Part shown: piece by piece, positions 8,618-17,559 of the stretch | Layout: each line of letters starts with the position of its first letter | How positions within the stretch are numbered: the first letter of the stretch is position 1 | Origin: Anaerolineales bacterium | GTDB taxonomy: Bacteria; Chloroflexota; Anaerolineae; Anaerolineales; UBA11579 | Direction of reading: 5' to 3' | Assembly (NCBI GenBank): GCA_025808555.1 | Contig: CP075526.1 | Span: forward strand, 1,784,712 to 1,848,711 | DNA: 64,000 bases | Notes under the pieces: model-generated | What the model was told of the DNA's origin: nothing | What the model saw: only the letters and a program-made list of their open reading frames with translations | Database searches by the model: none | Translations under genes and position numbers: made by a program

Positions 8618-9748
8618 CTACTTGGCCTTCGCCAAAATCTCGCGGATGGCGGCCAGCACCAGGGTGACGTACTCCCGGCGGCTGCTGTGGCCCATCAGGC
8701 CAATGCGCCAGATCTGGCCCTTCAGCGGGCCAAGGCCGGCGCCAACCTCGATGCCGTAATCCGCCAGCAGGTGGTTCTTCACATGGTCGTGCGAGGCGGT
8801 GGGGGGCACTTTGACGGCGGTCACGGTGGGCAGGCGGTGCTCACGCGCCACCAGCATCTCCATATCCAGGTCTTCCACACCCTTCCACAAGTCCTCGGCG
8901 TTCTGCTTGTGGCGAGCGAATCGCGCCTCCAAGCCTTCTTCAGCCACGATGCGCAGCGCTTCGCGCATGGCGTAGTTCAATTGGATGGGGGCGGTGTGAT
9001 GGTAGGTGCGCTCCTTGCCCCAATACTTGTGCACTTCGTCCAGCGAGAGATACCAGTTGCCCACGCCCACCTTGCGGTCGGCCAGGGCCTTCTCAGCGCG
9101 CGGGCCAAAAGTGAGCGGCGCCAAGCCGGGCGAGGCGGAGATGGCCTTCTGCGAACCGCTGAAGGCCGCGTCCACGTCCCACTCGTCCACCTGCACCGGC
9201 ACGCCGCCCAACGAAGCCACCGTGTCGAGCACAAACAGGGTGCCGGCCTCGTGGGCTGCGGCAGCCAGTTCTTTGATGTGCGGCTGTTGTGCGCCGCTGG
9301 AAGTTTCGCCGTGCACTACGGCCAGCAGCTTGTACTTGTGCTGGCTGAGCTGCTTCTTGACCGCGTCCACGTCCAGCACCTGGCCCCAGGGAGCCTCAAT
9401 GCGATCCACTGTGGCGCCATAGCGGCCGGCCATGTTGAACATTCGCTCACCGAAATAGCCGATGATGCCGATCAGCACGCGGTCGCCGGGCTCGATCAGG
9501 TTGCTGAGTGCAGCCTCCATGCCGGCGCTGCCGGTGCCGGAGACCGGAATGGTGAGGCGGTTCTGGGTTTGGAAGACGAAGCGCAGCAGCTCCTGCACAT
9601 CATCCATGATCTGCAAAAAGGCCGGGTCCAGGTGGCCGATGACCGGCATGGCCATCGCCTGCAATACGCGGGCCGGCATCTCGCTGGGGCCGGGGCCTAA
9701 GAGAATTCGTTCGGGGGTGTCCAGATCGTGGAAGCGTTTGGGGTCCAT
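8618..9748 (-). CDS. Alanine-glyoxylate/serine-pyruvate type aminotransferase
   Basis: 376 aa, class V PLP aminotransferase. The start at 9748 has an AAGGAG site 7 nt upstream, so the in-frame ATG at 9844 is rejected. The N-terminal LLGPGPSEMP is the family hallmark, and the PLP lysine is in FSGSQKAISASPG. Family reactions are glyoxylate+alanine, serine+glyoxylate or serine+pyruvate exchange. With the glycine cleavage genes at 18-21 kb this fits glycine/serine/glyoxylate metabolism. Diverges from the PBP-like gene with 89 bp between the starts. Confidence 0.88.
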   Translation of the reverse strand: MDPKRFHDLDTPERILLGPGPSEMPARVLQAMAMPVIGHLDPAFLQIMDDVQELLRFVFQTQNRLTIPVSGTGSAGMEAALSNLIEPGDRVLIGIIGYFGERMFNMAGRYGATVDRIEAPWGQVLDVDAVKKQLSQHKYKLLAVVHGETSSGAQQPHIKELAAAAHEAGTLFVLDTVASLGGVPVQVDEWDVDAAFSGSQKAISASPGLAPLTFGPRAEKALADRKVGVGNWYLSLDEVHKYWGKERTYHHTAPIQLNYAMREALRIVAEEGLEARFARHKQNAEDLWKGVEDLDMEMLVAREHRLPTVTAVKVPPTASHDHVKNHLLADYGIEVGAGLGPLKGQIWRIGLMGHSSRREYVTLVLAAIREILAKAK

Positions 9749-9837
9749 GCACTTCTCCTTCTGCAGGTATTTTACACCCTTGTAATTTATGCCGCGAATC
9801 ACCGCGTTGGCCCGCCAAATATGCGAGAATCGGCGGC

Positions 9838-12180
9838 GTGTCACAGCCCCCGTTGATATTGCAGGTTGTACAGCTGGTCAAGCGCCGCCGCTCTCGCCGC
9901 CAGGCAGCTAGGCGCAGTCCCAGCGCGGTGGCGTCGCGCGCCGCCGGCTGGCTGCTGGCGGCGGCCAGCCTGCTGCTCGCCTTGCTGGCGGCCGCGGCGT
10001 TGCCGGCCTATCGCTATCTCACCTATGACCTGCCTGACGCGGGCATGCTGCCCGTGCTGATGGACCCGAAGCGCGGCTTGTTGCTGCAGCCCACCCGTTT
10101 GCAGGACCGTACGGGCATGCAAACGCTGGCGCAGCTTGTGCCAACCGCCGCGCCGCGCGAATTTATTGCGCTGGGCCAGGCGCCTTCTGTAGAGCAAGCG
10201 CTCATCGCCAGCAGCGACCCGCGCTTCTGGCAGCACAGCGGGGCGGGCTGGCTGCAAGGCCAGCCTGAGCCACATACGCTGGCCGAGCGCCTGGCAGCCG
10301 ACTTGCTGCTGGCGGCCGAGCCGGAAGGTTGGCGCAAAGCGCTGCGCGCACGCGTGCTGGCCAGCGAGCTGACCGCCCGCTACGGGCAGCAGCAGGTGCT
10401 GGCCTGGGCCGTGAACAGTACGCATTTCGGACACTGGACCTTTGGCGCGCAGAGCGCGGCGCAGTTCTATTTTGACGTGCCGGCCAGCCAGCTTACGCTG
10501 GCGCAGGCCGCCGCCCTGCCGGCGATAGCCAACGCGCCTGAGCTGGACGCGCTGGCCACGCCCGCCGCGATCCAACCGCTGGCGCATCTGGTGCTGGTGA
10601 GCATGCACAGCCAGGGCATGATCGATGATGCGCAACTTGCTGCCGCGCAGTCGGAGTCGTTGCAATTCGCGCCGGATGCTGTGCCGCTGGCGCTGGACGC
10701 GTTTGCGCAACTGGCGCTGGAGCAGGCCACGCAGGCGTTGGGCGCGGCGCGCCTGGCCCGCGGTGGCCTGTCCCTGATCACCACCCAGGATGCGGATATG
10801 CAAGCTGCTTTTGCAGACCAGGGCAAAGCCGCCCTGGCTCTGGACGCACTGAATGGCCGCGTGCTGGCGCTGGCGGGCGATGCGCAAGCAGGGCAGGTCG
10901 CTGGGAATGTGTTGCTCCCGTTTGTATACCTGGATTCGTTCGCGGCGGGCAATGCCCCCGCCAGCCTGACCTGGAATTTTGACGCTGCAGCGCCCGCCGG
11001 GTTGCGCGGCCCGCTGAGCATGCGCACCGCCCTGGTGAACGGGCTGGCGCAGCCGGCGGAGGCCGCCTTGCAGCAAACCGGCCCGCTCCACACGGCCGGC
11101 GTGCTGGCCGCCGCCGGCCTGGACGCGTTTCGCAGCACACTCAGCGCGCCGCAGGCCGCCGAGCAGATCCTGAGTGCGGCCGCGGCCAGCCCGCTGGAGC
11201 TGGCCGCGGCGTATGCCAGCCTGAGCAGCGGCCAGCTGAGCGGCCAGTGGCTGGGCGGCCGGCTTCAGCCAGCCAGCCTGCTGTTCGCCACCGATGAGAT
11301 GGGCGGCGTGGTTCTGGATTGGAGCCAGCCGCAATACGAAGCGCTGGCCAGCGCAGAGCTGGCCTTTCTGGTGAGCAATACCCTGAGCGATGTCAGCGTG
11401 CGCCCAGCACAAACGCGCCAGCGCATGCTGGCCCTGGGCCGCCCGGCCGCATTGGCGCCCGAAGATGCGGGCGACTGGCAGTTGGGCTATTCGCCGCAGC
11501 GTGTGGTGCTGAGCCTTGAAGCGGCCGACTGGCCCGCCCTGTTCGCCGCCGCTCACGCCAACCTGCCCATCCGCGATTGGCAGGCGCCCGGCGGCTTGAG
11601 CTCGGTGATGGTGTGTGTGCCCTCCGGCCAATTGCCGGATGAGGACTGCCCGCAGACGCGCCGCGAATACTTCGTCATCGGCACCGAGCCGCGCTTTGCA
11701 GACACGCTATATGAACGCCTCGCAGTGAATTCGCTCAACGGCCGCCTGGCGACCGTCTTCACGCCCGCCGAATTCGTGCACGAGGCTTTGTTTATGCGCG
11801 TGCCCACCGCGCAGCAGGCAGCCGCCCTGGCGGCCGACGTGCCGCTGCCGCCGGAGGATTTTGACAGCGTGCCCGCATACCCGGCAGGCGGCGCAGCGAG
11901 CCTGCTGCAGCCGGAGCGCTTCAGCGCGGTGAGCGAGACGGTGCTGGTGCGCGGCCAGGCAGATGCGCAAGCAGCTGGCTGGGATCTGCAAGTGGGGCAG
12001 GGCCTCTACCCGCGCCGCTGGCTGCAACTGGCCAGCGGCGGCAGCATGCAGCCGCGCGCCCAATGGGATACGCGTGGCCTGAGCGGCCTGTGGGTGATCC
12101 AGTTACAAGTCTGGGATGAGGATGGCGCGGTCAGCCGAGCCTATACGGTTGTGACCATAGAAAACAAAACGGACCAGTAG
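9838..12180 (+). CDS. Catalytically dead class A PBP (PBP1C-like) homologue
   Basis: 780 aa from a GTG. Order: basic cytoplasmic tail, one TM helix (about 35-58), GT51-like domain (about 100-235), transpeptidase-like domain (about 330-600), and a C-terminal beta domain like that of PBP1C. The overall layout matches, but the active sites do not. The GT51 motif EDxxFxxHxG reads SDPRFWQHSG (Glu to S126), and the second catalytic glutamate (RKxxE) is absent (WRKALRARV). In the transpeptidase, the GSxFKPF position reads GNVLLPF (Ser to N356, Lys to L359), and KTG reads RPA (534-536). The reading frame is intact with no stops, so it is maintained as a protein. Likely a scaffold or regulator of wall synthesis. 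Confidence 0.8.
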   Translation: MSQPPLILQVVQLVKRRRSRRQAARRSPSAVASRAAGWLLAAASLLLALLAAAALPAYRYLTYDLPDAGMLPVLMDPKRGLLLQPTRLQDRTGMQTLAQLVPTAAPREFIALGQAPSVEQALIASSDPRFWQHSGAGWLQGQPEPHTLAERLAADLLLAAEPEGWRKALRARVLASELTARYGQQQVLAWAVNSTHFGHWTFGAQSAAQFYFDVPASQLTLAQAAALPAIANAPELDALATPAAIQPLAHLVLVSMHSQGMIDDAQLAAAQSESLQFAPDAVPLALDAFAQLALEQATQALGAARLARGGLSLITTQDADMQAAFADQGKAALALDALNGRVLALAGDAQAGQVAGNVLLPFVYLDSFAAGNAPASLTWNFDAAAPAGLRGPLSMRTALVNGLAQPAEAALQQTGPLHTAGVLAAAGLDAFRSTLSAPQAAEQILSAAAASPLELAAAYASLSSGQLSGQWLGGRLQPASLLFATDEMGGVVLDWSQPQYEALASAELAFLVSNTLSDVSVRPAQTRQRMLALGRPAALAPEDAGDWQLGYSPQRVVLSLEAADWPALFAAAHANLPIRDWQAPGGLSSVMVCVPSGQLPDEDCPQTRREYFVIGTEPRFADTLYERLAVNSLNGRLATVFTPAEFVHEALFMRVPTAQQAAALAADVPLPPEDFDSVPAYPAGGAASLLQPERFSAVSETVLVRGQADAQAAGWDLQVGQGLYPRRWLQLASGGSMQPRAQWDTRGLSGLWVIQLQVWDEDGAVSRAYTVVTIENKTDQ

Positions 12181-12197
12181 CACTGGTCCGTTTTGTT
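12163..12197. terminator. Perfect 16-bp bidirectional terminator
   Basis: Arms starting AACAAAACGG and ending CCGTTTTGTT with loop AGC. The left arm contains the end of the PBP-like coding region and its TAG stop. It serves the convergent PBP-like and ABC genes. Confidence 0.85.
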
Positions 12198-12215
12198 CTA
12201 AATGCATGCGCTGCG

Positions 12216-14216
12216 TTATTGGTTTGCCATTTCTTCTTGCTTCTTGAACTGACTCATATACAAGTCGTAGTAAAAGCCCTTCTTCTCCAGCAATTCAGCG
12301 TGCTTGCCGCGCTCGATGATCTCGCCAGCTTTGAGCACCAGGATCACATCCGCGTTGCGGATGGTGCTGAGGCGGTGAGCAATCACAAAGCTCGTGCGCC
12401 CAGCCAGCAGCTTCTCCAGCGCGCTCTGGATCAGGCGCTCGGTGCGCGTGTCCACGCTGCTGGTCGCTTCGTCCAGGATGAGGATGCGCGGGTCGGCCAG
12501 GGCCGCACGCGCGATCGCCAGCAGCTGGCGCTGGCCCTGGCTCAAGCCAGAGCCGCGCTCGCCCAGCACGGTGTTGTACTTTTCCGGCAGGCGCTCGATG
12601 AAACTGTCGGCATGCGCCAGCCTGGCGGCCGCCATCACTTCGTCATCGGTGGCTTGCGGGCGGCCAAAGCGGATGTTCTCCATCACTGTGGTGCTGAACA
12701 AGAAGGTGTCTTGCAGCACAATGCCGATCTGCTGGCGCAGCGATTGCTGCGTGACGTCACGCACATCGGTGCCGTCGATCCTGACCGAGCCGCCGGTGAC
12801 ATCATAGAAGCGCGGGATCAAATTGATGATCGTGGTCTTGCCAGCGCCGGTGGGGCCGACGATGGCCACGGTCTGGCCCGGGTTGGCATAGAAGTTCACG
12901 TTGCGTAGCACCGGCTCGCCGGGCTTGTACTCCGCGCTCACATTGTCCAGCTCCACTTTGCCTTCGATCGCGCCCATCACCTTGGCGCCGGGCTTGTCTT
13001 GAATGTTCGGCTCCACATCCAGTAGGCCAAAGATGCGCTCGGCGCCGGCCACCGCGCTCTGGATGTTGCCCCACAGCACGGCGATCTGCTGGATGGGCTG
13101 GTTGAAGCGCTGCACATAGCCCAGGAAGGTGATCACCAGACCGATGGAAACGGCCGTGCCGCCCAGCGAAGAGCCGTTGAGCAGCGCCAGGCCGCCGGCC
13201 ACGGTGACGATGGCCAGCGCCAGGTAGCTCAGCGCCTCCAGCACCGGGGCCAGCGCCGAGGTGAAGGCTACCGCGCGCACATTGGCGTCACGGTTGGCGG
13301 CGTTGGTAGCGCGGAAGTGTTCGATGTTCTCCTCGGCGCGGTTGAAGGCTTGGGACTCGCGCACTGCCGAGATGCTCTCTTGCAAATTGGCGTTGACCGA
13401 GCCCATCTCCACCCGCGTCTTGCGGAAGGCTTTGCGCGCCTGCTCTGAGAACCACCAGGTGGCGATCGCCATCAGCGGAGCGATGGCCATGCTCAGCAGA
13501 GCGAATTGCACATTTTTGCTCAGCATGTTGTAGGCAGTCCAGCCCAGCAGCAATGCGCCGCTGATGACATTCACCAGGGCGAAGCTCATCGCCTGCTGGA
13601 TGGTGTCGCTGTCGTTGGTGATGCGGCTCATCAGGTCGCCCACCTCGTTCTCGGCGTAGTAACCGACCGGCAGGCTATGCATATGGCGGAACAACTGGGC
13701 GCGCACATCCCGCAGCACGTGTTGGCCTGCCCAGCTCATTGAGAAGAAGGTCAAGCCGGTCAGGAAGGAAGCGATGATGAACAGCACGATCAATATCGCG
13801 ATCAGCTGGCCCAGGCCGACCACGCGCTCTGCGTTGGTCAGGCTAGCCGGGTCGCTTGGCAAGTTGAAGTTAGCCAGCGCAAACGCGCCTTTGATGATGC
13901 GCTGGGTGGTCGTGCTTGGCTCCACGCCGCTGGCCAGCCAGCAGTTACTCTCGGCTGCCTCGCTGGCCTCGCCTGCCAGCGGCGAGGCCTCGCCGCCGAA
14001 GCTGGCGGCCGCGGCCGGGGTCAGGTAACAGTCGACGATCTGGCCAGTGAGCTCCGGCGTGGTGACTGAGGCCCAGGTGGAAATGATGACAAAGATGCCC
14101 GCCAGCAACAGGGCATACCAGAAGGGTTTGAAGTAAACCGCCAGGCGGCCCAGCGTCTCACTGGTCCGTTTGGGTTTCAGGGCTTCCTGGTCAAGTAATG
14201 CGCGGGTATTGAACAT
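12216..14216 (-). CDS. ABC exporter half-transporter, catalytic-site subunit (TM288-like)
   Basis: 666 aa: six-helix membrane domain, then NBD. Walker A GPTGAGKTT is near residue 452, and Walker B LILDEATSS near 580 keeps the catalytic Glu. The H-loop IAHR is normal. The signature is LSQGQ (about 555) instead of LSGGQ. This is the pattern of the canonical partner in heterodimeric exporters such as TM287/TM288. The first extracellular loop (about residues 55-130) is enlarged and Ala/Ser/Glu-rich. The gene follows its partner by 14 bp. Substrate unknown; lipids or drugs are typical. Confidence 0.9.
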   Translation of the reverse strand: MFNTRALLDQEALKPKRTSETLGRLAVYFKPFWYALLLAGIFVIISTWASVTTPELTGQIVDCYLTPAAAASFGGEASPLAGEASEAAESNCWLASGVEPSTTTQRIIKGAFALANFNLPSDPASLTNAERVVGLGQLIAILIVLFIIASFLTGLTFFSMSWAGQHVLRDVRAQLFRHMHSLPVGYYAENEVGDLMSRITNDSDTIQQAMSFALVNVISGALLLGWTAYNMLSKNVQFALLSMAIAPLMAIATWWFSEQARKAFRKTRVEMGSVNANLQESISAVRESQAFNRAEENIEHFRATNAANRDANVRAVAFTSALAPVLEALSYLALAIVTVAGGLALLNGSSLGGTAVSIGLVITFLGYVQRFNQPIQQIAVLWGNIQSAVAGAERIFGLLDVEPNIQDKPGAKVMGAIEGKVELDNVSAEYKPGEPVLRNVNFYANPGQTVAIVGPTGAGKTTIINLIPRFYDVTGGSVRIDGTDVRDVTQQSLRQQIGIVLQDTFLFSTTVMENIRFGRPQATDDEVMAAARLAHADSFIERLPEKYNTVLGERGSGLSQGQRQLLAIARAALADPRILILDEATSSVDTRTERLIQSALEKLLAGRTSFVIAHRLSTIRNADVILVLKAGEIIERGKHAELLEKKGFYYDLYMSQFKKQEEMANQ

Positions 14217-14230
14217 AGCTCTCCTGCAGC

Positions 14231-16213
14231 CTAGGCTGCATCCTCGGGGCGAGTGTCGCCAGCCCCATCGCCTACCAGCTGCGAGTTGTAAATATCGGCA
14301 TAGATCTCGCTCTCTTCCAGCAGTTGGGCATGTTTGCCGCTGGCGATGATCTTGCCTTTGTCCAGCACCAGGATCTGGTTCGCGTTGATCACCGTACTGA
14401 TGCGTTGGGCGATCACGAACGAGGTGCGCCCCTGCATCAGCTGGTCCAGCGCGGCCTGGATCTGGCTCTCGGTCTGCAAGTCCACGCTGGAGGTCGAGTC
14501 ATCCAGGATCAGGATGCGCGGGTTGAGCAGCAAAGCACGCGCAATGGCGATGCGCTGCTTTTGCCCGCCGCTCAGCGTGGTGCCGCGCTCGCCCACTGGC
14601 GTGTCGTAACCCTGCGAGAAGGTCATGATGAAGTCATGCGCCGCGGCCGCCTTGGCAGCGGCTTCCACTTCCGCCTGGGTGGCCTCGGGCTTGCCGAAGG
14701 CGATGTTGTCGCGAATGTTGCCGCTGAACAACGTAGTCTCCTGCAGCACAATGCCGATCTGACTGCGTAGAGACTCAAGGGTCACATCGCGCAGGTCGTG
14801 GCCATCCACAGTGACGCGGCCTTCGGAGGGGTCATAGAAGCGCGGGATCAGATTGATGATGGTGGTCTTGCCGGAGCCTGTGGCGCCCAGCAGGGCCACC
14901 GTTTGCCCGGGTTCAGCAGTGAAGCTCACATTATCCAGCACCGGGTCGCCCCCGCCGAAATAGCGGAAGGTGACATCTTCAAAGCGCACCTGGCCTTTGA
15001 CCGCTGGCAGGGCCGGCGCGCCGGGTTTATCGGTCACGTCTGACTTGGCGTCCAGGATCTCAAAGATGCGCCCGGCCGAAGCCATGGCCTGGCCGAACTG
15101 GCTGATGATGAAGCCGAACTGGGCCAATGGAATGAACAGATAGATGAGATACAGGCTGAACTCCTGCCACTCGCCCAGGCTGAGCGTGCCGGCAATGATC
15201 TGCTGGCCGCCCGCGTTGAGGGTTGTCGCCTGGCCGAGGTTCGCCACCAGAAAGATGAGCGGGAACAGGAAGGTGAAGATGCGCGCAATGCGGATCTGCT
15301 CGTTCATCAGCGTGTTGACCGATTCGTCAAACTTGCGCTGCTCGTTTTGCTCACGCGTGAACGCCTTGACCACTTTGATGCCCGCCAAATTCTCTTGCAG
15401 GATGGTGTTGAGCGCGGCCAGGCGCATCTGCAGTTTCATGAACAGCGGCTGGCTGATGCTGCCAAAGATGAAGAACAGCGCCAGCGCCACCGGCAGGATC
15501 CATAGGGTTACCAGGGCCAGCTGCACATTGGTGGTGAACAGAATAATCAGCGTGGCGCTCAGCAGCACCACCGCGCTGACCAGCTGCACCAGACCTTGCC
15601 CAAGGAACAGGCGCACCTTTTCCACATCGTCCGTAGCACGGATCATCAGTTGGCCGGTTTGGTTGCGGTCATGATACGAGAACGACAGGCGCTGGATCTT
15701 GGCGTAAAGCTCGTTGCGCATGTCAAAGGACACACTCTGCGAGTTGCGCTCTGCCCAGTAGGACTGCAAGAACGCGAACAGGCCGCGCAGCACGGCGAAC
15801 ACCACGATGAAAATGCCGGCGCGCACCAGCAGCTCGGGCGCGGCTGTCTGATCCGCGGTGAGTTGCATGACCAGTTGCTCCTGCGTGGTGCTTGGCGCGT
15901 AATTCAGGAACTCCAGAATGCGCGGCAAAGCCTGACCCACGAATGCAGCCGGGATGTTTTGCAAACCATCCAGCACCTGGGTGGCGATGACGCCTTGGGT
16001 GACGGCATCGATCATGTTGCGGATCAGGCGCGGCACGGCCAGCTGGGCCAGCGTGGCCACGAGCAGGAAGATGTAGGGCAGGGCGGCTTCCCACTTGTAA
16101 CGGAACAGATAGCGCACGGCGCGTGGAAACACGCCTTTGGGCAGTCGGGGGCGATTGGCCGCGCCAGCCGCACGCTTGGAACGCTCCCGACCCTGGGTTT
16201 GGGTTGCTTGCAC
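14231..16213 (-). CDS. ABC exporter half-transporter, degenerate-site subunit (TM287-like)
   Basis: 660 aa from a GTG preceded by AAAGGA. N-terminal basic tail, six-helix membrane domain, NBD with Walker A GATGSGKTT (about 443) and normal LSGGQ (about 547). Walker B reads LILDDSTSS (catalytic Glu to Asp, about 571), and the switch His is Gln (IAQR, about 602). Together with the partner's LSQGQ these changes make one of the two ATP sites non-hydrolytic, as known for heterodimeric exporters. First gene of the two-gene operon. Confidence 0.9.
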   Translation of the reverse strand: MQATQTQGRERSKRAAGAANRPRLPKGVFPRAVRYLFRYKWEAALPYIFLLVATLAQLAVPRLIRNMIDAVTQGVIATQVLDGLQNIPAAFVGQALPRILEFLNYAPSTTQEQLVMQLTADQTAAPELLVRAGIFIVVFAVLRGLFAFLQSYWAERNSQSVSFDMRNELYAKIQRLSFSYHDRNQTGQLMIRATDDVEKVRLFLGQGLVQLVSAVVLLSATLIILFTTNVQLALVTLWILPVALALFFIFGSISQPLFMKLQMRLAALNTILQENLAGIKVVKAFTREQNEQRKFDESVNTLMNEQIRIARIFTFLFPLIFLVANLGQATTLNAGGQQIIAGTLSLGEWQEFSLYLIYLFIPLAQFGFIISQFGQAMASAGRIFEILDAKSDVTDKPGAPALPAVKGQVRFEDVTFRYFGGGDPVLDNVSFTAEPGQTVALLGATGSGKTTIINLIPRFYDPSEGRVTVDGHDLRDVTLESLRSQIGIVLQETTLFSGNIRDNIAFGKPEATQAEVEAAAKAAAAHDFIMTFSQGYDTPVGERGTTLSGGQKQRIAIARALLLNPRILILDDSTSSVDLQTESQIQAALDQLMQGRTSFVIAQRISTVINANQILVLDKGKIIASGKHAQLLEESEIYADIYNSQLVGDGAGDTRPEDAA

Positions 16214-16452
16214 TGGTTTTCCTTTCTATTGCTACCGGTAAGAGCACAGGGTTTGGATCGCTCCCTTGCTCATCTTCCTTGGAAGACGAATGTGGGGCTT
16301 AAATATTGTGTAGAGTGAGATGCTGGATTTGCAGCTCCCACATCGGTCCAACGCCCTGTTTGTAAAAAGCGGATAAGTGTAACGGGGTGTGGGTAAACGT
16401 CAAGGAACAATTTGCCCATCCCGGGCGTTACTGGGAGTGACAGGAGGTAACT

Positions 16453-16863
16453 ATGAAAACGATTCTTATTATGGCCATGCTGGGCGCGATCTTGCTGTCT
16501 GCATGCGCCGCCACACCCCAATCCCCAGCACTGGGTGGCGGCGCTTGGGTCCTGACCAGCCTGGATGGCAACAGCCAGGTGGGCAGCGCCGCCGGCGGCA
16601 ACGACATTACCTTGCAATTTGGCGAGGATGGCCGCGCCGGTGGCAGCGGCGGTTGTAACCAATACGGCGCCGGCTACACCGTATCCGGCAATTCCGTCAG
16701 TTTTGAACAGCCCGTCTCCACCCTGATGTATTGCGAGCCTGACCAGGTCATGCAGAACGAAGCCGCCTACTTGCAGGCGCTCACCATGGTGGGCGAATGG
16801 CAGATCTCTGGCAACACGCTGACCCTGACTGGCAGCGGCCACACGTTGGTCTTCACCCGCTAA
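16453..16863 (+). CDS. META/HslJ-domain lipoprotein
   Basis: 136 aa with a strong AGGAGG site. Lipoprotein signal with lipobox ending at Cys18 (ILLSAC). The mature part is one META domain: WVLTSLDGN opening, GGCNQYGAGY core and closing TLTLTGSGHTLVFTR. META proteins such as HslJ are envelope proteins linked to stress tolerance, with unclear biochemistry. Single gene with its own terminator. The 239-bp gap upstream holds the divergent promoters of this gene and the exporter; I could not define boxes there. Confidence 0.85.
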   Translation: MKTILIMAMLGAILLSACAATPQSPALGGGAWVLTSLDGNSQVGSAAGGNDITLQFGEDGRAGGSGGCNQYGAGYTVSGNSVSFEQPVSTLMYCEPDQVMQNEAAYLQALTMVGEWQISGNTLTLTGSGHTLVFTR

Positions 16864-16877
16864 CCTGAAGGCAAGAC

Positions 16878-16910
16878 AAAAAAGAGGCGCACATTGTGCG
16901 CCTCTTTTTT
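16878..16910. terminator. Bidirectional terminator between convergent lipoprotein genes
   Basis: 15-bp perfect stem with arms starting AAAAAAGAGG and ending CCTCTTTTTT, loop ATT. A-run on one side and T-run on the other serve both strands. Confidence 0.85.
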
Positions 16911-16926
16911 TGAGCTTGGTGTCAGC

Positions 16927-17508
16927 TTACGGAACGGAGTTGAACAAGCGCTCGCAAGCGGAATTGGGGGCTTCGGGAGAAGCCCATGCATTGCCTTGCT
17001 GCAGCAGGCGCAGATTGACAAAGGTCTCGCCCACTATCACATAGCGTAAATAGCGGCCATATTCGTCAGTGTCGCCTTCATCGGCAACCAGCACAACCTG
17101 CTGGTTCTCAACCAGGGCGCGGTTGGCTTCGGTAGATTGGGGGCTGTCGCCGTCATCAATGCCGATGTAGCGAACGCCGTAATCGACGCCATCAACCCGC
17201 ACCACAATGCTGTCGCCGGTGTAGACCTCGACAACCGTGCCTACCGAGCGGTCGGTGCCCAGCGGCACGCAGCTGGCCTCAGCCGGCAGGCCGGGGATGC
17301 TTGCTGCCGTCGGCAGCAGCGGACCCTGGTTGCCCGTGTCCACCGGGGCTTCTTCGGCCGGCGCCTGGGTGGCGTCGGCCGGGGCAGGGGCTTGCTGGGT
17401 CAGTAGGGCGGCCACGGCGGTTTGCACCGCCGTGTCATCGGTGCTGGGCGCCGGGGCGCAGGCAGCCAGCAGGATAGTTATCAGAGTTAATGCAAGGGCT
17501 TTTTTCAT
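16927..17508 (-). CDS. Thermonuclease-like (SNase-fold) lipoprotein
   Basis: 193 aa. Lipoprotein signal (LLAAC, Cys17), a Pro/Ala/Thr-rich linker (about 20-75), then an OB-fold SNase domain (about 85-190). Compared with staphylococcal nuclease, the Ca-site aspartates (YTGDS, IGID) and both arginines (VRYIGID, YGRYLRY) are present. The general-base position after IGID reads D-G-D where T-P-E is usual, so Glu43 appears replaced by Asp. Activity may therefore be low. Probably an anchored extracytoplasmic nuclease or a nucleic-acid-binding relative. Confidence 0.8.
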   Translation of the reverse strand: MKKALALTLITILLAACAPAPSTDDTAVQTAVAALLTQQAPAPADATQAPAEEAPVDTGNQGPLLPTAASIPGLPAEASCVPLGTDRSVGTVVEVYTGDSIVVRVDGVDYGVRYIGIDDGDSPQSTEANRALVENQQVVLVADEGDTDEYGRYLRYVIVGETFVNLRLLQQGNAWASPEAPNSACERLFNSVP

Positions 17509-17559
17509 AACACCTCTTCTTGAGGCACATAGTATAGCGGCACTAGTTTTAGAGGGAAA

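Noticed and set aside
9841..11631. 596-codon open frame antisense to the PBP-like gene
   Set aside because: High-GC mirror of the real gene: Arg/Gln/Gly/His-rich composition, no domain and no start signal.
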